A stretch of 64,000 bases of DNA from Flagellimonas pacifica (GTDB lineage: Bacteria > Bacteroidota > Bacteroidia > Flavobacteriales > Flavobacteriaceae), in assembly GCF_900215465.1 (NCBI RefSeq), contig NZ_OBEH01000003.1:124001-188000 (forward strand), in the 5' to 3' direction. Below the pieces are notes generated by a model. The model was given only the letters and a program-made list of their open reading frames with translations, ran no database searches and had not been told where the DNA came from. This document shows, one piece after another, positions 1-8,301 of the stretch. The position numbers and the translations under genes are program-made. Numbering within the stretch: position 1 is the stretch's first letter; the number at the start of each line of letters is the position of its first letter.

Positions 1-303
1 GAAAACTATTCCGATTAACCTGCCAATAACCCTATGTAACCATTCCCAAAAATAGATGCTCTTAAAATCTTCAAGGGTAAAATGATAGTTTAGTTTTTGG
101 TATTCTGGGTATTGTTTATATAGTTCAAACGCCTCTTTCCACTCTTGTTGTCCCATGGGAGGGAGGGTTCCAGTAATCAACTTGTAGTCTGAAATGGAAA
201 GTCCTGAATGGGTTAGCCTAGTAATTCCGCCTACTAGCACCATAATGAAAATCAATACGCAGCCTGTTAATAGCCAATAGATTACATATTTGTTATTTTT
301 CAT
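1..303 (-). CDS. ctaA: Heme A synthase (CtaA/COX15 family), partial
   Basis: Only the N-terminal 101 residues lie in the window; the gene runs off the left edge. COX15/CtaA enzymes oxidise heme O to heme A in the inner membrane for aa3-type cytochrome oxidase. I see a first membrane segment at residues 8-25, then GGITRLTHSGLS at 25-36 and the EWLHRVIGR motif around His90, a conserved heme-ligand position in the family. The ATG start lies 11 nt inside the end of the upstream CCA-adding enzyme gene, so the two are probably translationally coupled. The family call rests on these two motifs and is firm despite the truncation. Confidence 0.85.
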   Translation of the reverse strand, partial: MKNNKYVIYWLLTGCVLIFIMVLVGGITRLTHSGLSISDYKLITGTLPPMGQQEWKEAFELYKQYPEYQKLNYHFTLEDFKSIYFWEWLHRVIGRLIGIVF

Positions 304-1729
304 CTGTAATTGCTTTCAGGTTCATTTTCTTACCTCTTTCCAACATAAATTGAAATGCTGCATCATGCTCATTGGGAATCACTCCTTCTAGGATAGCTTC
401 CTTGATGGCATCTTTAATGATTCCGATTTCCTTAGAAGGTTTTAAATTGAAGGTTTTCATGATTTCCTCTCCAGAAACGGGAGGTTGAAAATTGCGCACA
501 TGATCACGTTCCTCGACCTCTTCTATTTTTTGGCGAACAATCTTGAAATTGTTCTTGTACCGTTTCTGCTTTCGTGGGTTTTTTGTAGTGATATCCGCTT
601 CGCACAAGGTCATAAGGTCTTCCACATATTCCCCTGCATCAAAGACCAAGCGCCTGACTGCTGAATCTGTTACATGATCCTCTGAAAGAATGATAGGTCT
701 TGAGCTCATCAATACCATTTTTTGAACGAATTTCATCTTGTCGTTCAAGGGCATTCGTAACCTTTTAAAAAGTTTGTAGACCATTTTAGAGCCCACAAAT
801 TCATGGGCATGAAATGTCCAGCCAATTTTTTTATGGAACCTTTTGGTTGGGGCTTTACCGATGTCATGCAGTAATGCTGCCCATCGTAACCAAAGGTTAT
901 CTGTGTTTTCTGAGATGTTGTCCACCACTTCCAATGTGTGCCAAAAATTATCCTTGTGTCGTTGGCCTTCAACCTCCTCAATACCCTGCAAAGCAGTAAG
1001 TTCAGGGAGAATGAGCGGTAAAAGTCCAGTTTGGTGCATCAGCTTAAACCCGATGGATGGCTTTTTACTCATCAAAATCTTGTGGAGCTCATCAACAATT
1101 CGCTCTTTGGAAATTATTTTGATGCGGTCTTTGTTTTCTAATATCGCTTGATGAGATTTAAGCTCGATATTAAAATTTAACTGGGTCGCAAACCGAATGG
1201 CTCGCATCATCCGAAGTGGGTCATCCGAATAGGTAATTCCTGGTTCCAAGGGAGTCCTGATGATTTTTTGCCCTAAATCCTTTCTTCCATTAAAAGGGTC
1301 CAAAAGTTGTCCAAAATTGGATGAGTTCAATGCCAAAGCCATGGCATTGATGGTGAAATCCCTTCTATTTTGGTCATCTTCCAAAGTACCATCTTCCACA
1401 ACTGGTTTTCGACTATCACGATGGTAACTTTCTTTTCGTGCTCCCACAAATTCCAACTCCAAGTCTTGGTGCTTGATCATGGCAGTACCAAAATTTTTGA
1501 ACACGGAAACCTGAGGTTTTCCACTCAATTTTGAAGCGACTTTTTGAGCAAGTTTTATTCCACTGCCGATAGCTACAATGTCAATATCTTTTGGAGTGCC
1601 TCTGTTTAAAAAGTAATCGCGGACAAACCCACCAATAACATAGGAACCAATACCCAGCTCTTCTGAAGTTTCTCCAATAAGCTTGAAAATGGGATGTTGT
1701 ATAGCCTTTTTATGGAATTCTTGCGTCAT
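293..1729 (-). CDS. cca: CCA tRNA nucleotidyltransferase with HD domain
   Basis: This 478-residue protein builds or repairs the 3' CCA end of tRNAs from CTP and ATP. The class II nucleotidyltransferase head is visible: GGFVRD at 33-38 and the metal-binding Asp pair in KDID at 47-50, followed by the RRDFTINAMAL motif. The C-terminal half carries an HD phosphohydrolase-type domain (LLHDIGKAPT, with HAHEF further on), as in many bacterial CCA enzymes. A poly(A) polymerase of the same superfamily is the main alternative, but head plus HD in one protein favours CCA addition. It lies between tsaC (2 nt upstream) and ctaA (11-nt overlap), so a tRNA-maturation operon is likely. Confidence 0.88.
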   Translation of the reverse strand: MTQEFHKKAIQHPIFKLIGETSEELGIGSYVIGGFVRDYFLNRGTPKDIDIVAIGSGIKLAQKVASKLSGKPQVSVFKNFGTAMIKHQDLELEFVGARKESYHRDSRKPVVEDGTLEDDQNRRDFTINAMALALNSSNFGQLLDPFNGRKDLGQKIIRTPLEPGITYSDDPLRMMRAIRFATQLNFNIELKSHQAILENKDRIKIISKERIVDELHKILMSKKPSIGFKLMHQTGLLPLILPELTALQGIEEVEGQRHKDNFWHTLEVVDNISENTDNLWLRWAALLHDIGKAPTKRFHKKIGWTFHAHEFVGSKMVYKLFKRLRMPLNDKMKFVQKMVLMSSRPIILSEDHVTDSAVRRLVFDAGEYVEDLMTLCEADITTKNPRKQKRYKNNFKIVRQKIEEVEERDHVRNFQPPVSGEEIMKTFNLKPSKEIGIIKDAIKEAILEGVIPNEHDAAFQFMLERGKKMNLKAITDEK

Positions 1730-1731
1730 TT

Positions 1732-2295
1732 TTACTCCCTGATTACCTTGACCTGACCGTCATTGCTCAATTTTATAATGGACGAAGGGAAAGGGTTTTT
1801 ATTTTCGTCGGGCAAATTTACCACATAGTCCACTCCTTTTAAAATTTCTGGACTTATCTCTTTAAAATGTTTTGGTGTGGGAAAACCGGAAATATTTGCA
1901 GATGTGGATACGATGGGTTTACCGAACTTATTGATAAGATATTGGCAAAATTTGTCGGAAGCCACTCTAATAGCGAGAGTATTGTCTTTGGCTATAAGGT
2001 TTTGGGCAATTTCCTTGGGTTGGTCAAAAACTATAGTAGTGGGTTTTTCTGCCAAATCCATGATGTCATATGCCACTTCAGGAACCTCCGTTACATGCCT
2101 TTCCAACATGGCCTGGTTGGCAACCAAACAAATCAAGGCCTTGCTATCCACTCTTTTTTTGAGTTGATATACCTTTTTGACGGCTTCTTCATTGGTGGCG
2201 TCACACCCAATACCCCAGACAGTGTCTGTAGGATAGAGAATTAGACCACCTTTTTTTAAAACATCTGAAGCGGATTGAATTTCTTTTTGAATCAC
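1732..2295 (-). CDS. tsaC: L-threonylcarbamoyladenylate synthase (YrdC/Sua5 family)
   Basis: The protein makes threonylcarbamoyl-AMP from threonine, bicarbonate and ATP, the first step of t6A37 modification in tRNAs that read ANN codons. At 187 residues it is the short TsaC/YrdC form without the extra Sua5 C-terminal domain. Visible motifs are LYPTDTVWGIGCDA near the N-terminus, the KKRVDSKALICLV lysine/arginine strand and STSANISGFPTP near residue 143. It stands 2 nt upstream of the CCA-adding enzyme gene, so two tRNA-maturation functions are transcribed together. A YciO-type paralogue of unknown function is the only realistic alternative. Confidence 0.87.
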   Translation of the reverse strand: MIQKEIQSASDVLKKGGLILYPTDTVWGIGCDATNEEAVKKVYQLKKRVDSKALICLVANQAMLERHVTEVPEVAYDIMDLAEKPTTIVFDQPKEIAQNLIAKDNTLAIRVASDKFCQYLINKFGKPIVSTSANISGFPTPKHFKEISPEILKGVDYVVNLPDENKNPFPSSIIKLSNDGQVKVIRE

Positions 2296-2328
2296 TGTAA
2301 TTTTTAGTAAAGTAAGATGTTCTGTATT

Positions 2329-3090
2329 TTATTGAAAATCGGTTAGATAAAACCCTTTTTCATTGATGTTGTATTTTAACCGATTCCCCAGAATGGTAGG
2401 TGTCTTTTGTAATTTTCGTTTTACACTATCAACATAATAGCTTAGATTTTTCTTTTTCACGGTCCATGATTCTTCCCACCAATGTATACAAACCGTATTT
2501 TCAGTGATGCATTCTGGGGAATATTCCTCCATCCATGAAAAAGGGAAAAAATAGTCTTTGGTAAGTAATTTTACCCCATTTATAGTTTGGTCTTTGTATT
2601 GGTTTACTCCATAATCCTGAATAAGAACTTTACTGACAATGGGAGGCCCACCCATAGCATTGTATTTTAGGCGTTGTTTTCGTTCAGTTTCCTTTATACA
2701 TTCTTTAATGAAAAGGTTTTTGGGTGTGCTTCCAACAACTGCAGAGTTAAAAGGATATTTAGACTCCTCTAATGTTGTTTGATAACCAACAAAAGCCTCT
2801 TCTTCCAATAATTTCCCAAAATCTTTTAGAATCTCAATATCTGTGTCCAGGTAAATGCCTCCTTCGGTATAAATGGAATATAACCTCATATAATCAGTTA
2901 TAAAAGACCATTTTTTTTGCTTGTAAAGGATTCTTAAAAAGGGAAATTTGTCAAAAGGGGTATTTGTTTCGTCCCACTTTTTAATAGTGTAATCCGGCAG
3001 TTTTGTTTTCCAGGAAGCAATACATTTGTTAATTGTATCGTTGTAAGGTCCATGTCCATACCAGCAAAAATGTATTTTTTTAGGAATCAT
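2329..3090 (-). CDS. GT32-type sugar transferase (OCH1-like, DXD motif)
   Basis: A 253-residue cytoplasmic glycosyltransferase. It begins with IPKKIHFCWYG, the typical first strand of the DXD sugar-binding family related to yeast Och1 and bacterial capsule and LPS transferases. The metal/nucleotide-sugar site is YTEGGIYLDTDIEI, about residues 94-107. The Trp-rich end of the catalytic domain (CIHWWEESW) is also present. There is no membrane segment. It starts a cluster of four transferases, which suggests an LPS-core or surface-polysaccharide role; the sugar and acceptor cannot be read from the sequence. It lies 33 nt upstream of tsaC on the same strand. Confidence 0.8.
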   Translation of the reverse strand: MIPKKIHFCWYGHGPYNDTINKCIASWKTKLPDYTIKKWDETNTPFDKFPFLRILYKQKKWSFITDYMRLYSIYTEGGIYLDTDIEILKDFGKLLEEEAFVGYQTTLEESKYPFNSAVVGSTPKNLFIKECIKETERKQRLKYNAMGGPPIVSKVLIQDYGVNQYKDQTINGVKLLTKDYFFPFSWMEEYSPECITENTVCIHWWEESWTVKKKNLSYYVDSVKRKLQKTPTILGNRLKYNINEKGFYLTDFQ

Positions 3091-3200
3091 GGTTTTTTTA
3101 TGTAATGGTCAGATTTTGTTTCTTTGTTATCTTAGATGCGTGCCTACAAAAATAAGGCAAAAACAGCCAATATTGATTTGGTTGGCAAATAACAACATAT

Positions 3201-3947
3201 ATGGCTATAAGTGGTTTGGTAATAACCTTTAACGAGGAAAAAAACATAGGTGCTTGCATAGATTCTTTGTTACGGGTTTGTAATGAAGTTGTTATAGTTG
3301 ATTCCAATAGCAGTGATGATACTGTTGCCATTGCAAGAGAGAAAGGAGCCAAAGTTTATTTGCAGGATTTTTTAGGGGATGGCCCGCAGCGTATTCACGG
3401 ACTACAATTTTGCAGTAATGATTGGATACTTAACTTGGATGCCGATGAAATATTGGATGAAGATTCTTATGAGTTCATGAAATCGGGAGATTATCATAAC
3501 GACCCATACGATGCCTATCTTTTTAGATACTATAATTATATGGGAAATAAGCTTATAAATTTCTCTGGATGGTATCCCGATTATACCTGCCGTTTTTTTA
3601 ATAAGAAAACAGCGGCACCTTCTACTTCAATTGTACATCAGAGGGTTAAAGGTGGTAATATGGTTCGTAAAAACCTGCATGTTCATCACTACGGATGGAG
3701 CAGTTTTTACGATATTATTTCCAAAAAAAATCAATATACTGATTGGCAGGCCCAAGAAATGTTTGAAAAAGGTAAAAGAGCAAGTTGGTTTGACCCTCTT
3801 ACACATTGTTTTGCTGCATGGTTTAGATGCTATTTCTTTAAAAGAGGTTTTTTGAATGGATTGGATGGGTGTACTTTTTCTTTGATACAAGCATTTTTTT
3901 CTTATATGAAGTATGCAAAACTTAGAAAACTTCAAAAAGAATCTTAA
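3201..3947 (+). CDS. Glycosyltransferase family 2 (WaaE/KdtX-like)
   Basis: A 248-residue GT-A-fold transferase of the LPS-core beta-glucosyltransferase type. The first strand is SGLVITFNEEKNIGACIDSL, the acceptor loop has VDSNSSDDT, and the catalytic metal site is NLDADE near residue 79. The motif FSGWYPDYTCRFF matches the FSGWQTDKN segment of the two neighbouring transferases, so the three belong to one subfamily. It is the only plus-strand gene in the cluster: divergent from the GT32 gene and convergent with the next transferase across a 25-nt gap. An LPS-core role is inferred from family and context. The donor sugar is unknown. Confidence 0.82.
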   Translation: MAISGLVITFNEEKNIGACIDSLLRVCNEVVIVDSNSSDDTVAIAREKGAKVYLQDFLGDGPQRIHGLQFCSNDWILNLDADEILDEDSYEFMKSGDYHNDPYDAYLFRYYNYMGNKLINFSGWYPDYTCRFFNKKTAAPSTSIVHQRVKGGNMVRKNLHVHHYGWSSFYDIISKKNQYTDWQAQEMFEKGKRASWFDPLTHCFAAWFRCYFFKRGFLNGLDGCTFSLIQAFFSYMKYAKLRKLQKES

Positions 3948-3972
3948 GCCTATCTATGTAACATGGTCCAAA

Positions 3973-4764
3973 CTAGTACTGTTTCTTATGAAGTCTGTTT
4001 AATTCACGATAGCGTGCGTGAACTCCTAAAGCATTTAAATAACAGATGACAATTCCTTTTTTACCGTCTAAAATACCAAACCTTAAGATGTAGTGGTTGA
4101 AGAATTTCCATATTGGTCTTAAAATCTGTCCAAATGGATATGATTTTTTTTCTTTAGGCCATTCCTGTTGTGCGCGCATACGACCATATTTTATCATTCT
4201 GTTTTTGTAGTCTTTATAATCATCGTATGCAAAGTGATTGAGTTTTTTTTCCAATCTACCTACATGACCGTCGACTTCAACCGTTTCATGAACAATGCGC
4301 CATGCTGTAAACTTTGATTTACTTTTTCTGAAAAAACGTAGATTTTTATCGGTTTGCCAACCGCTGAACCTTAATTTTTCCTCCATAAAAAAAAATTGTC
4401 GGTAGATCCAAAAACCATTTGTTTTGATTTCCTTTGATGCAAGTACATTTTTCAACTCTTCTTGTAGTGATGGAGTAATTTCTTCATCTGCATCAATAAA
4501 AAAGACCCAATCGTTACTGCTTTGTGCCAAAGCATAGCTTTTCTGATCTGTGAAATTCTTAAAGGGTCTTTGAAACAACTTTACTTGGGGGTAATATTCC
4601 TTGATTATTTCTGTGGTAGCATCTGTGCTGAAAGAATCCACAACAATAATTTCATCAGCAAATGCTAAAGAATCCAGACAACGTTTGATGTTATCTTCTT
4701 CATTGTAGGTTATAAGAAGCCCGGTAAGTTTTTGCACTAAAACTGTATTAGTAATGGAGCGCAC
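3973..4764 (-). CDS. Glycosyltransferase family 2, tandem paralogue A
   Basis: A 263-residue WaaE/KdtX-like transferase. GLLITYNEEDNIKRCLDSL opens the domain, VDSFSTDATTE forms the nucleotide loop, FFIDADEEI is the DXD-type metal site and FSGWQTDKNLRFFRKS the following acceptor region. It is clearly paralogous to the next gene upstream; VHETVEVDG and the shared C-terminal GILDGKKGIVICYLNAL block also match. The longest reading uses a GTG start at 4764. A second GTG at 4737 would begin the protein just before the first beta strand and fits the family edge better. Likely substrate: an LPS-core or O-unit acceptor. Confidence 0.82.
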   Translation of the reverse strand: MRSITNTVLVQKLTGLLITYNEEDNIKRCLDSLAFADEIIVVDSFSTDATTEIIKEYYPQVKLFQRPFKNFTDQKSYALAQSSNDWVFFIDADEEITPSLQEELKNVLASKEIKTNGFWIYRQFFFMEEKLRFSGWQTDKNLRFFRKSKSKFTAWRIVHETVEVDGHVGRLEKKLNHFAYDDYKDYKNRMIKYGRMRAQQEWPKEKKSYPFGQILRPIWKFFNHYILRFGILDGKKGIVICYLNALGVHARYRELNRLHKKQY

Positions 4765-4842
4765 AAAGATAAACCATCTAGTAAAACTTGGCTACAAAAC
4801 ACAGTAAATTGTGTTAGGTGTTTTGTAGGAAAAAGTATGTGC

Positions 4843-5664
4843 TTAACGAGCCTCAGGTGAGGCAGGCATAAACAAGTTTATTTTGATAACCGCACTACGG
4901 TGCATTTGCTTAAGCTTTCTATAGCGTTCCAAAACACTTAGTGCATCTAAATAGCAAATTGTAATTCCTTTTTGAAAATCTAAAAAACCAAGGCGGACAA
5001 TAAAGTTATAGAAGAATTTCCAAGTTGGTTTTATTAAAAGGTTCAAATAGTTAAAACTAACACCATTATCAAACTTTTCTTTGGCTTTTAGATAGCCATA
5101 ATGAAGCATTTTAGATTTGTACTCTTGATAATTTTTATAGCAGTAGTGAATCAGTTTTTCTTTGAAAACGCCAGAAGACCCATCAACCTCAAGAGTTTCA
5201 TGGACTAATTTTGTATTGGTGTACTTCACCTTACTTTTTCTAAAAAGCCTATGGTTTTTATCCGTTTGCCAACCACTAAAATGTAAAGGGCGGTTTTGGA
5301 ACATGAATTTTCTGTAAAACCAATATGCTTCTAGAGCATTGGGATCGTTTACTGTTTGAACAATCTCATTTTGAAGTTTGTGTCCTACAATTTCATCAGC
5401 ATCCACAAAAAGAACCCAATCATTTTCTGCTTGTTTAAGCGCAAAATTCTTTTGGGCTGTAAAATTCTCGAAAGGTTTTTGAATTACTTTGACATTTGGA
5501 TGACTCTGTAGATATTCAAAAGTGCCATCTGTACTTAAAGAATCAACAACAATGATCTCGTCTGCGAATGTTATGGAATCTATACATTTTTCAATGTAAC
5601 CCATCTCATTGTAGGTGATAATCAATGCTGATATTTTTTGCTTTGGGGCGCTCAATCCAGCCAT
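4843..5664 (-). CDS. Glycosyltransferase family 2, tandem paralogue B
   Basis: Second copy of the tandem transferase pair. It has ALIITYNEMGYIEKCIDSI, VDSLSTDGTFE, LFVDADEIVG and FSGWQTDKNHRLFRKS. I prefer the ATG at 5664 (273 residues); a TTG 30 nt further upstream would give 283 but overlaps a TAGTTTTG box at 5699-5692 that could be its promoter element. The C-terminus carries an odd tail, INLFMPASPEAR, absent from copy A. That tail is encoded by a perfect GCCTCA-GG-TGAGGC palindrome, so it may have been added by a small repeat insertion. Function as for copy A: sugar transfer to LPS core or a related glycan. Confidence 0.82.
   Translation of the reverse strand: MAGLSAPKQKISALIITYNEMGYIEKCIDSITFADEIIVVDSLSTDGTFEYLQSHPNVKVIQKPFENFTAQKNFALKQAENDWVLFVDADEIVGHKLQNEIVQTVNDPNALEAYWFYRKFMFQNRPLHFSGWQTDKNHRLFRKSKVKYTNTKLVHETLEVDGSSGVFKEKLIHYCYKNYQEYKSKMLHYGYLKAKEKFDNGVSFNYLNLLIKPTWKFFYNFIVRLGFLDFQKGITICYLDALSVLERYRKLKQMHRSAVIKINLFMPASPEAR
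4850..4863. repeat. Perfect palindrome in the end of a transferase gene
   Basis: GCCTCA-GG-TGAGGC is a perfect 6-bp inverted repeat with a 2-nt loop, five bases inside the stop end of transferase copy B. It encodes the last residues of that protein's unusual tail. It could act as a transcript 3' hairpin or be the remnant of a small palindromic repeat; no T-tract follows on the minus strand. Confidence 0.5.
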
Positions 5665-5894
5665 ATTAATAGGTGCAGAATTTAATGGTTGCAAAACTAT
5701 AACAAAAAAAAAAGGTAAAAATTGTTAGTGGGGTTATTTTCTTACAAAACAACTGAGAAGATAAATCCCCTACTTTTTTGTCAAATTTTAACAATTTTGA
5801 CCTGTATCTTATAGACTACTATATAATAGGAAGGTTGCTTTTATTTTGAAGTTTTTTTTGGGAAACCCTCTAAAATGGATTTGAAACATGAAAA

Positions 5895-6710
5895 TTAGAC
5901 AGCCACATCATGCTCCCTCAGGGCATTGTTCAATGATGTTTTCTTATCTGTGCTTTCCTTTCTTTTACCAATGATGAGCGCACAGGGAACTTGGTATTCT
6001 CCGGCGGCAAATTTTTTGGTATAACTTCCTGGAATCACAACTGATCTGGCTGGAACCCTTCCTTTTTGTTCAATAGGTTCATTGCCAGTAACATCTATAA
6101 TTTTGGTAGATGCTGTCAATACCACATTAGCACCCAATACAGCCTCTTTTTCCACTCTAACACCCTCAACAACAATGCACCTTGAACCAATAAAGGCATT
6201 ATTCTCAATAATTACGGGAGCAGCTTGTAAGGGCTCCAATACTCCTCCAATACCAACGCCACCACTTAAATGAACATTCTTGCCTATTTGGGCACAACTA
6301 CCTACGGTGGCCCAAGTATCTACCATTGTACCCTCATCAACATAGGCTCCAATGTTTACATAGCTGGGCATTAATATGGTACCTTTAGAAATATAGGCTC
6401 CATGCCTTGCAACCGCATGTGGAACAACGCGGACGCCTTTTTCTTGATATCCCCTTTTCAATGGAATTTTATCATGATATTCAAAAATGCCAGCTTCTAA
6501 AACCTCCATTTTTTGGATTGGGAAATATAGGACCACAGCTTTTTTGACCCATTCGTTGATCTGCCAATTGTCACCAACTGGTTCTGCACAGCGCAACTCT
6601 CCCAAATCTATTAGGTTGATAACCTCCCTGATTGCATCTTGGGTTTGCTCTTCCTTTAATAATTCCCTGTTATCCCAAGCATTTTCTATAAGTGCCTTAA
6701 GCTGTGTCAT
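5895..6710 (-). CDS. dapD: Tetrahydrodipicolinate N-succinyltransferase
   Basis: DapD transfers succinyl from succinyl-CoA to tetrahydrodipicolinate in the succinylase branch of lysine and meso-diaminopimelate synthesis, and so feeds peptidoglycan. The 271-residue length is standard. The alpha-helical N-domain is followed by a left-handed beta-helix built from hexapeptide repeats, with recognisable blocks GAYVDEGTMVDTWATVGSCA, HLSGGVGIGGVLEP and NAFIGSRCIVVEGV. It is a stand-alone gene, divergent from ruvX. A TATCTTTG box at 6735-6728 sits 18 nt upstream of the start and is a likely flavobacterial -7 element. Confidence 0.93.
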   Translation of the reverse strand: MTQLKALIENAWDNRELLKEEQTQDAIREVINLIDLGELRCAEPVGDNWQINEWVKKAVVLYFPIQKMEVLEAGIFEYHDKIPLKRGYQEKGVRVVPHAVARHGAYISKGTILMPSYVNIGAYVDEGTMVDTWATVGSCAQIGKNVHLSGGVGIGGVLEPLQAAPVIIENNAFIGSRCIVVEGVRVEKEAVLGANVVLTASTKIIDVTGNEPIEQKGRVPARSVVIPGSYTKKFAAGEYQVPCALIIGKRKESTDKKTSLNNALREHDVAV

Positions 6711-6727
6711 TTTTTATAAAATTTTGA

Positions 6728-6735
6728 CAAAGATA
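6728..6735 (-). promoter_or_regulatory. Candidate -7 element of dapD
   Basis: TATCTTTG on the minus strand fits the Bacteroidota -7 consensus TAnnTTTG and lies 18 nt before the dapD ATG. No clear TTG box is seen at the expected distance, so this is a one-box call. Confidence 0.45.
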
Positions 6736-6810
6736 GTCGGCCCATTAGAATAATCCCGCTTATTTTAAGGGCATAACATTTTTAGGTTTATTTTTGCCAA
6801 AAATTTAAAC

Positions 6811-7221
6811 TTGGCTAGAATTTTGGCGTTGGATTATGGGAAGGTGAGAACCGGAATAGCAATTACTGATGAGCTTCAGCTGATTGCTTCTGGATTGACT
6901 ACAGTAGAAACCAAAGACTTAATTCCTTTTTTGGTTGATTATTTGAATCAGGAAGAGGTTGAGACCTTTGTTGTAGGGCTTCCAAAACAAATGGATAATA
7001 CCCCTTCAGAATCCGAAATATTGATACAACCATTTTTAAAAAAATTGTCAGATAAGTTTCCTACTATCAGAGTTGAACGTCAGGATGAACGGTTTACCTC
7101 AAAAATGGCATTTCAATCTATGTTGGATAGTGGAATGAAAAAGAAAAAACGCCAAGACAAAGCAATTATTGATGAGATAAGTGCCACATTAATTTTACAA
7201 GCATACCTTAATAGATTTTAA
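6811..7221 (+). CDS. ruvX: Putative Holliday junction resolvase RuvX (YqgF)
   Basis: A 136-residue RNase H-fold nuclease of the YqgF family, linked in other bacteria to Holliday-junction resolution and to 16S rRNA 5'-end processing. ILALDYGKVRTGIAITD carries the first catalytic Asp and the nucleotide-binding strand; VVGLP and the DERFTSKMA motif supply the other acidic positions. The start is TTG, since the protein begins directly with the first beta strand and no ATG is available. A TATTTTTG box at 6789-6796 precedes it. The def gene follows after 4 nt, so the two form one transcript. Confidence 0.9.
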   Translation: MARILALDYGKVRTGIAITDELQLIASGLTTVETKDLIPFLVDYLNQEEVETFVVGLPKQMDNTPSESEILIQPFLKKLSDKFPTIRVERQDERFTSKMAFQSMLDSGMKKKKRQDKAIIDEISATLILQAYLNRF

Positions 7222-7225
7222 TTTT

Positions 7226-7816
7226 ATGATTTTACCCATTGTTGCATACGGAGACCCCGTTTTACGTAAAGTTGGAAAGGATATTTCAGCAGATTATCCA
7301 AAATTGGATGAACTCATTTCCAATATGTGGGATACCATGTACAATGCACATGGAGTTGGTTTGGCCGCACCCCAGATTGGATTGCCCATCAGATTGTTTT
7401 TGGTAGATACCACACCATTTTCTGATGATGAAGAATTGAGCGAGGAAGAACAAAAAGCGCTGAATGGTTTTAAAAAGGTGTTCATCAATGCTAAAATTGA
7501 AGAGGAAATAGGTGCTGAGTGGGATTTTAACGAAGGATGTTTAAGCATTCCTGATATTCGTGAAGATGTTAAGCGCAAACCTGAAATCAAGGTAACTTAT
7601 CTTGATGAAAATTTCAAGGAGCATAGTGAGACTTATGATGGTCTTTTGGCACGGGTTATTCAACATGAATATGATCATATTGAGGGAGTTTTGTTTACGG
7701 ATAAGCTTTCGTCCTTGAAAAAGCGACTCCTAAAAAGCAGATTGGACAAGATTTCAAAAGGGAAAATCAATATTGATTATAAAATGAGATTTCCCAATAT
7801 CAAAAAAGCTCGTTAA
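7226..7816 (+). CDS. def: Peptide deformylase
   Basis: Removes the N-formyl group from nascent proteins; a metal hydrolase in the cytoplasm. All three family motifs are intact: GVGLAAPQIG (motif 1), EGCLSIP (motif 2, with the metal-binding Cys) and QHEYDHIEGVLF (motif 3, HExxH type). At 196 residues it is slightly longer than the 170-residue E. coli enzyme, because of an acidic insert DDEELSEEEQKAL between motifs 1 and 2 that is common in Bacteroidota. It sits 4 nt after ruvX. Confidence 0.95.
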   Translation: MILPIVAYGDPVLRKVGKDISADYPKLDELISNMWDTMYNAHGVGLAAPQIGLPIRLFLVDTTPFSDDEELSEEEQKALNGFKKVFINAKIEEEIGAEWDFNEGCLSIPDIREDVKRKPEIKVTYLDENFKEHSETYDGLLARVIQHEYDHIEGVLFTDKLSSLKKRLLKSRLDKISKGKINIDYKMRFPNIKKAR

Positions 7817-7822
7817 AAAGAA

Positions 7823-7850
7823 TTGAGTTTACCATAAAAGCATAATTTTG
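7823..7850 (+). promoter_or_regulatory. Flavobacterial promoter of the DUF5606 gene
   Basis: TTG at 7823-7825, a 17-nt spacer, then TAATTTTG at 7843-7850. Both boxes and the spacing fit the Bacteroidota housekeeping consensus. The ATG follows 19 nt later, so the leader is very short. Confidence 0.65.
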
Positions 7851-7869
7851 CGCGCATAAAACAGAAAAA

Positions 7870-8298
7870 ATGGCATTGGACAAAATTTTATCCATTGGTG
7901 GAAAACCTGGACTTTATAGATTATTGACCCAGACAAGAACCGGTTTTGTTGGAGAATCGCTTTTAGACGGCAAAAGAGTTACCGTGGGAATGCGCAGTAA
8001 TGTGAGTGTATTGTCGGAAATTGCCATTTACACTCTTGAAGAAGAAGTGCCACTAAAAGAGGTGTTTCAAAAAATAAAAGAAAAGGAAAGTGGTAAAAAA
8101 ACTGCCATTAGCCATAAAGCGGAGAAAATAGAGCTGGAGGAGTATTTCTTTGAAATCTTACCAAATTATGATGAGGATAGAGTGTATACCAGTGATATCA
8201 AAAAGATTGTTCAATGGTATAATCTCCTTGTTGAGAATAAAATCACCGATTTCACCAGCTCTGATGAAGAGCCGGTGACCTCAGATGAAGAGGAGTAG
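7870..8298 (+). CDS. DUF5606 conserved protein
   Basis: A 142-residue protein of a small family that I know only from Bacteroidota. The N-terminal half (KILSIGGKPGLYRLLTQTRT, SLLDGKRVTVG) reads like a small beta-barrel; the C-terminal half is helical and ends in an acidic tail (SSDEEPVTSDEEE). No catalytic motif, signal peptide or membrane segment is present, so it should be cytoplasmic. It has its own promoter and stands next to def, an association I recall from other Flavobacteriaceae. No function is known to me. It converges with the hexosaminidase gene across 3 nt. Confidence 0.8.
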   Translation: MALDKILSIGGKPGLYRLLTQTRTGFVGESLLDGKRVTVGMRSNVSVLSEIAIYTLEEEVPLKEVFQKIKEKESGKKTAISHKAEKIELEEYFFEILPNYDEDRVYTSDIKKIVQWYNLLVENKITDFTSSDEEPVTSDEEE

Positions 8299-8301
8299 GT
8301 T

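Noticed and set aside
843..1151. A 102-codon plus-strand frame opposite the CCA enzyme
   Set aside because: It is a complementary-frame shadow of a firmly identified gene.
5695..5894. Short inverted repeats GTCAAA/TTTGAC in the gap before dapD's end
   Set aside because: AT-rich and imperfect; not distinguishable from background in this composition.
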